From the NCBI GenBank assembly GCA_001804705.1, contig MHAY01000058.1, forward strand, positions 52,959-89,058: DNA of 36,100 bases, read 5' to 3'. This stretch comes from Ignavibacteria bacterium RIFOXYC2_FULL_35_21. Lineage in GTDB: Bacteria > Bacteroidota > Ignavibacteria > Kapaibacteriales > UBA2268. The first letter of the stretch is position 1, and the number at the start of each line of letters is the position of its first letter. Of this stretch, positions 32,138 through 36,100 are shown in pieces. The position numbers and the translations under genes were made by a program. The notes under the pieces are model-generated. The model saw nothing but the letters and a program-made list of their open reading frames with translations, was not told the origin of the DNA and searched no databases.

Positions 32138-32668
32138 TCATCCTTTATTTTCAAGAATATTTGAAAAAGCATTATATTCCCGGTTATCATTTGCACATAT
32201 TATGATTTCTTGAATCCCGGTTGAGTTTGTCAGATATTTTGTAAAGGATTCAATCATAATTGAAGAGCAGACATCTAAAGGAATTCCATAAAAACCGGTT
32301 CCCATCAAAGGAAAAGCTATTTGCTTTATTCCATTTTCGTCAGCGCATTTAAGGGTATTTTCTATAGTATTCAATAATTTATTTTTTAGATCTGGCTCCT
32401 GGAATTCAGGTCCTATGGCATGAATAATATGTTTAGCTTTTAATTCACCGGCCTTTGTTAATACTGCATCTGATGTTTTAGCTCCACCGATTTTATCGAG
32501 TTCAGCTTTTATTGTAGGTCCTCCCCTCGTAGAAATTGCAGTTCCATACCCGGCTCCTAAAACCAAATCTTTCCTTGCATAAAATACAAATGCCTCGACT
32601 TCCATCGCTGATAAATCATCCTTGAGGAGTTTCGCAGGAATACTATTAATATTAAAATTCAAAGACAT
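32138..32668 (-). CDS. Macro-domain (ADP-ribose-binding) protein
   Basis: A 176-residue single macro domain. Typical parts are VEAFVFYARKDLVLGAGYGT with a Gly-rich loop at the ADP-ribose site, GELKAKHIIHAIGPEF, and QIAFPLMGTGFYGIPLD. The usual N-A-A/N-N-x-x-L of the first loop is replaced by Y-A-R-K-D, so hydrolase activity is uncertain though ligand binding is likely. Macro domains bind or remove ADP-ribose and related nucleotides. It is the first gene of the redox-signalling operon, with AAAGGAA before the ATG and 634 bp of spacer upstream. Confidence 0.9.
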   Translation of the reverse strand: MSLNFNINSIPAKLLKDDLSAMEVEAFVFYARKDLVLGAGYGTAISTRGGPTIKAELDKIGGAKTSDAVLTKAGELKAKHIIHAIGPEFQEPDLKNKLLNTIENTLKCADENGIKQIAFPLMGTGFYGIPLDVCSSIMIESFTKYLTNSTGIQEIIICANDNREYNAFSNILENKG

Positions 32669-33302
32669 AACTATATTCCTTTAAATATTTATTATTAAAA
32701 TTTTTCTTTGTTTTTTCTAAATCTCATTTGATTCTTACTTAGTCAATAGATCCTTGATTATCCATTTCCCGAAAATCCATCACACTGATTATATAAACTA
32801 AATCCCTAATAGATAAAGCGACATACTGAACTTCATGCTTCAGCAACTCTATAATACCAACCTCAATGTTTGTTTTTCATTTATTTTGTGTTGTTTTTTT
32901 CAAAAAAAAATAAACCGAAAACATTAGGATTCTACATAAGTATCTTCATTTTAAGCTATTTTAATCCTTTGAATTCTTAATACAAACTTAATATAAAAAT
33001 ATGCGAAAAAAAGGCGGTTATTAGTTTTTTTTAATCTTTTAATTAATTCGCTTAAATATGAAATGTTATCATTGCTTTATTCAATGTAAAATCAAAGAAG
33101 TATGTCAATCAACCTAATGAATACAAAAATTATTATTATTATGCTCTTTGCTTCTACTAATCATCCAAATTATAACATTACCCAAAAATTTGTGATAATT
33201 TGTAACAATTTTAAATAAATTGTGTTATTATTTAAAAATGATGAAATAAAATATATTGATTAAATTTAAGAATTAATTATTAGCATTTATTTCGGAGTTA
33301 TT
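32669..33302. other. Intergenic region (634 bp) between divergent genes
   Basis: A+T-rich spacer between the macro-domain gene (leftward) and the T9SS-tailed protein (rightward). Apart from a degenerate copy of the palindromic repeat near 32823-32850 and short ATT runs near 33130, I see no ORF, RNA gene or clear promoter. Both flanking transcription units must start here. Confidence 0.55.
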
Positions 33303-36032
33303 ATGAAGTCATACATACTTTTGTTTATCATTTTATTTTTTTATACAAATGTAAATGCTCAGTGGGAGCCCGACCGTAAACTGTCCACAGGAACTGATCC
33401 GGCAAGTTTGAATGAAAATATGGGGAAGTGCATTGCCGTTTACGGGAATGTAATTCATGTGGTATGGTATCAATCCACCAGTGGCAGCGGGATATATTAT
33501 AAACGCTCATCGGATGCAGGTATAACCTGGGGCTCCGACATACGTCTTACCGCTGTTCCGAGTTCATCAGATTACCCTTCTATTGCAGTATCGGGTAATA
33601 TGCTCCATATTGCTTACCGGGACAGTACAACAAGTGATAGAACTTCTAATTATATCCGCTCGACAAATGGCGGCAATACATGGGAATCTCCCGTTTCTCT
33701 TGGAAATTATCTGTTTGGGCCTTCTATTTCTGTTTCCGGAACTATTGTTTATGTTGCTCTTAACAGCTATTCCACAGGAAACTCCGAGATTTGGTTCCGC
33801 CGTTCTACTAATAACGGAACAACATGGGAACCTGCTTTTCAAATATCGAATGCTTCCGGACGCTCCGAAATGCCATCAATTGCCGCCGGTGGAGCATTAG
33901 TTCATATTGCTTGGAACGACACCCGTACCGACACAATGCAGACTTTTTACAGGCGTTCTACTGATGAAGGTGTAACATGGGAATCTGAAGTGCAAAGAAC
34001 CAATAGCACTGTTTCAGCTCATAGTCCTTCTCTTTCACTTACCGGCTCCGATGTTGACCTTGTTTGGGCTGACTTGCGTAACGGCAATAATGAAATTTAC
34101 CACTTACATTCGACCGATTTCGGTTCAAGTTGGGGAGCAGAAGAGAGGCTTTCAAATGACCTTTCAACTTCGCTCAATCCCAACATTATCAGAAGCGGTT
34201 CAAACGTACACCTGATTTGGGCAGGCTTAGGATTGTTATTCAGGTTCTCCGGCAATAGTGGAGTAACGTGGAACAACCAGGTTAAGTTAGTAAATGAATC
34301 TTCATCACCAATTTTACCCTTTGTTGCTGTTACAGGGCAGGTAGTCCACTTAATCTGGACTGACCATAGAGATGGTTATAATGCTGTTTATTACAAAAGG
34401 AATCCGACAGGTAATGCAGGTTCACAGGATAATTCCATCACAGTTATTTCGGTACCGTTACAATTATGTTCAGGTGCAGACTTTGTAATACAATATCAAA
34501 CCTCGGGAACATTTTTTGGGGATAATGTCTTCACTGCTCAAATAAGCGATGGATTAGGTAATTTTTCAAACCCGATTGATATTGGAACAATCAATGCGAC
34601 AAGCTCGGGAACGATGACTTCAACCTTACCATCTTATTTAATTCCTGCAGCCGGTTACAGGATTCGTATAAACAGTTCTTCACCTACGGCAATTGGAACC
34701 AAAAATGCTTCGGATATAACTATTAATGTCTTGCCTTCACCTGTTATACATGGCACATCAGAAGTTTGCAGGAATTCATCTCTTATATTTACGACTGATA
34801 CTATTACAGGCCATACTTACAAATGGACAGCAACAGGAGGCATTATACAAGGTGCGGATAACCAACAAAGTGTTACTGTAAACTGGACATCATCGAATTT
34901 GACAGGCACAATTAATCTGACAGAAACCACAATTACAACAGGATGCAGTAATGTCATCTCAAAAGAAATAACCATAAATTCACTTCCGGATGTAAATATA
35001 CAAGGTTCGCAAAACGGGTGCAGAAATCAATTGCAAACTTTTTCAGCTACAAGTTCACCTGTCCTATCTTATAAATGGAGTGTAACAGGAGGAACTATCA
35101 TGGGTGCCGATAATGAGAATAACTTAACAGTGGATTGGAATACACCAGATTCTACAGGAACAGTTTCACTATCCGTAACAAATAATGTAACAGGCTGCAT
35201 AAATTCCGGAAATAAAATAATAGCAATTAATTCCCTGCCTTTACCATCAATAACAGGCTCATCTGATGTATGCTATAACAGCACTAATACATATTTTGCT
35301 CCCCCCGGATTCGGCAATTCATACCTCTGGAGAATTGAGGGTGGGAGTATTGACGGTGCTGACAATCTGCAAGATGTCAGGATTAATTGGAATAGTCCTG
35401 ATTCAATCGGAACAATCACTTTAATACAAACAATTGATTCTACAGGATGCTCGGATTCGGTTTCAAAAAATATAGTTATTAATCCTTTGCCTGTTCCTGC
35501 TATTTCCGGGCCACTAACTTCATTAAAAAATATGAATCAACATTATTCTGTCGTTAATAATACAGGCTCATCATATAAATGGTATGTTGAAGGAGGAATT
35601 TTTGTTGCTGATGATGATTTATCAGAAGTAGATATTCACTGGGGAGATGGAAGTTCAGGGAATCTGAAAATTATTGAAACTAACTCTGATGGCTGCACTG
35701 ATTCATCGGAAATAACGGTAACCCTGTTAATCAGTTCTGTTGATGATATTGAGAAAAACAATTATTCAATTAAAGTGTATCCCAATCCATCTTCAGGTAT
35801 AATCAATTTAGAAGTATTCAATAATGAGCCGGAAAATTTTGAAATTGAAATAACAAATGTTTATGGAATGACTGTTAGAAAAATCTACTCCGGAATAATT
35901 GCTGATGGAATATTTAAGACAGTGTGGGATGGCACAGATTCCAATTCCAATCAAGTGTTTTCAGGCATATACTTTGCAAAAATTAAAAGTAATTCAATTA
36001 ATTTGACCGCAAAATTTGTGCTTATTAAATAG
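33303..36032 (+). CDS. Large secreted BNR/sialidase-fold and PKD-like protein with T9SS tail
   Basis: A 909-residue protein with a signal peptide (about 1-19, ending NVNAQ). Residues 20-375 form a sialidase-type beta-propeller with repeated Asp-box-like motifs (SSDAGITWGS, STNGGNTWES, STNNGTTWEP, STDEGVTWES, STDFGSSWGA, SGNSGVTWNN). Residues about 380-480 are a separate beta domain. Three to four PKD-like repeats follow (each with a Cys near the start, YKWxxxGGxIxGADN and an NW/DW strand). The last about 80 residues (KVYPNPSSGIINLEVFN, later GIYFAKI) are a T9SS type A sorting domain. Sialidase catalytic Arg/Tyr residues are not obvious, so a binding or adhesion role is more likely. Confidence 0.87.
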   Translation: MKSYILLFIILFFYTNVNAQWEPDRKLSTGTDPASLNENMGKCIAVYGNVIHVVWYQSTSGSGIYYKRSSDAGITWGSDIRLTAVPSSSDYPSIAVSGNMLHIAYRDSTTSDRTSNYIRSTNGGNTWESPVSLGNYLFGPSISVSGTIVYVALNSYSTGNSEIWFRRSTNNGTTWEPAFQISNASGRSEMPSIAAGGALVHIAWNDTRTDTMQTFYRRSTDEGVTWESEVQRTNSTVSAHSPSLSLTGSDVDLVWADLRNGNNEIYHLHSTDFGSSWGAEERLSNDLSTSLNPNIIRSGSNVHLIWAGLGLLFRFSGNSGVTWNNQVKLVNESSSPILPFVAVTGQVVHLIWTDHRDGYNAVYYKRNPTGNAGSQDNSITVISVPLQLCSGADFVIQYQTSGTFFGDNVFTAQISDGLGNFSNPIDIGTINATSSGTMTSTLPSYLIPAAGYRIRINSSSPTAIGTKNASDITINVLPSPVIHGTSEVCRNSSLIFTTDTITGHTYKWTATGGIIQGADNQQSVTVNWTSSNLTGTINLTETTITTGCSNVISKEITINSLPDVNIQGSQNGCRNQLQTFSATSSPVLSYKWSVTGGTIMGADNENNLTVDWNTPDSTGTVSLSVTNNVTGCINSGNKIIAINSLPLPSITGSSDVCYNSTNTYFAPPGFGNSYLWRIEGGSIDGADNLQDVRINWNSPDSIGTITLIQTIDSTGCSDSVSKNIVINPLPVPAISGPLTSLKNMNQHYSVVNNTGSSYKWYVEGGIFVADDDLSEVDIHWGDGSSGNLKIIETNSDGCTDSSEITVTLLISSVDDIEKNNYSIKVYPNPSSGIINLEVFNNEPENFEIEITNVYGMTVRKIYSGIIADGIFKTVWDGTDSNSNQVFSGIYFAKIKSNSINLTAKFVLIK

Positions 36033-36067
36033 GAAATTTTATTTATTGATTTATTAGTAAATTTTTT

Positions 36068-36100
36068 TGAATAGCCACTATCTTCAGATAGTGGAATTAT
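36068..36100 (+). mobile_element. Left end of an IS200/IS605-like or MITE element, cut by window edge
   Basis: TGAATAG followed by the hairpin CCACTATC-TTCA-GATAGTGG (36075-36094) is identical to the left end of the element at 6533-6662. The sequence after GTGGA differs (ATTAT against TGTTT), so the inner part is probably not the same 130-bp version. It lies 35 bases past the T9SS-tailed gene; the rest is outside the window. Confidence 0.65.

Noticed and set aside
33303-36032. The large secreted protein as an active sialidase
   Set aside because: Asp-box repeats define the propeller fold, but I could not find the catalytic Arg triad, and many secreted proteins share this fold without the activity.

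Overview
The window looks like a chromosomal segment of a Gram-negative bacterium of the Bacteroidota/Chlorobiota group, most likely an Ignavibacteria- or Kapabacteria-like lineage. Three large secreted proteins (9180-10004, 14868-17027, 33303-36032) end in type IX secretion (T9SS) sorting tails, the DNA is A+T-rich, and intergenic regions are full of short palindromic repeats. The placement is an inference from gene content, not from phylogeny.

Metabolic core: two minus-strand blocks encode dissimilatory sulfite reduction. dsrA-dsrB-dsrD (12731 down to 10122) gives the siroheme sulfite reductase and its small partner DsrD. An RsbRD-like gene plus dsrM-dsrK-dsrJ-dsrO-dsrP (22636 down to 17067) gives the complete membrane complex that links the quinone pool to the sulfite reductase cycle. 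DsrD points to the reductive type. sat, apr, qmo, dsrC, dsrN, dsrL and dsrEFH are not in the window. A lipoprotein, a receiver-only response regulator and a propeller-type T9SS protein lie between the two blocks.

Left part (1-10 kb): a MATE exporter, a hicA/hicB pair, a membrane protein with a spermidine-synthase-like domain, a WD40 plus OmpA-like two-gene operon, a secreted DNA/RNA non-specific endonuclease, a higB/higA pair, a retropepsin-like protease between two copies of one intergenic repeat, and a T9SS-tailed protein. A 130-bp element with subterminal hairpins and 11-bp terminal inverted repeats lies at 6533-6662. A second copy of its left end is cut by the right edge of the window.

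Accessory island (22.8-27.7 kb): very A+T-rich. It holds a NADAR-domain gene with a phosphoribosyltransferase-like partner, an overlapping pair of restriction-endonuclease-like genes with no methyltransferase, a short orphan hicB-like gene, and a hicB/hicA pair. This looks like a defence/conflict island beside the dsrMKJOP operon.

Redox-signalling operon (32668 down to 27780): a macro-domain protein, a DsrM/TmcC-like cytochrome b, a DsrK/TmcB/HdrD-like iron-sulfur protein fused to a response-regulator receiver domain, a soluble histidine kinase with two Cys/His-motif PAS domains, and a stand-alone receiver. The Fe-S/receiver fusion beside its own membrane cytochrome, kinase and second receiver is the strongest candidate for an undescribed system here: it suggests that electron flow through an Hdr-like module is sensed or gated by phosphorylation.
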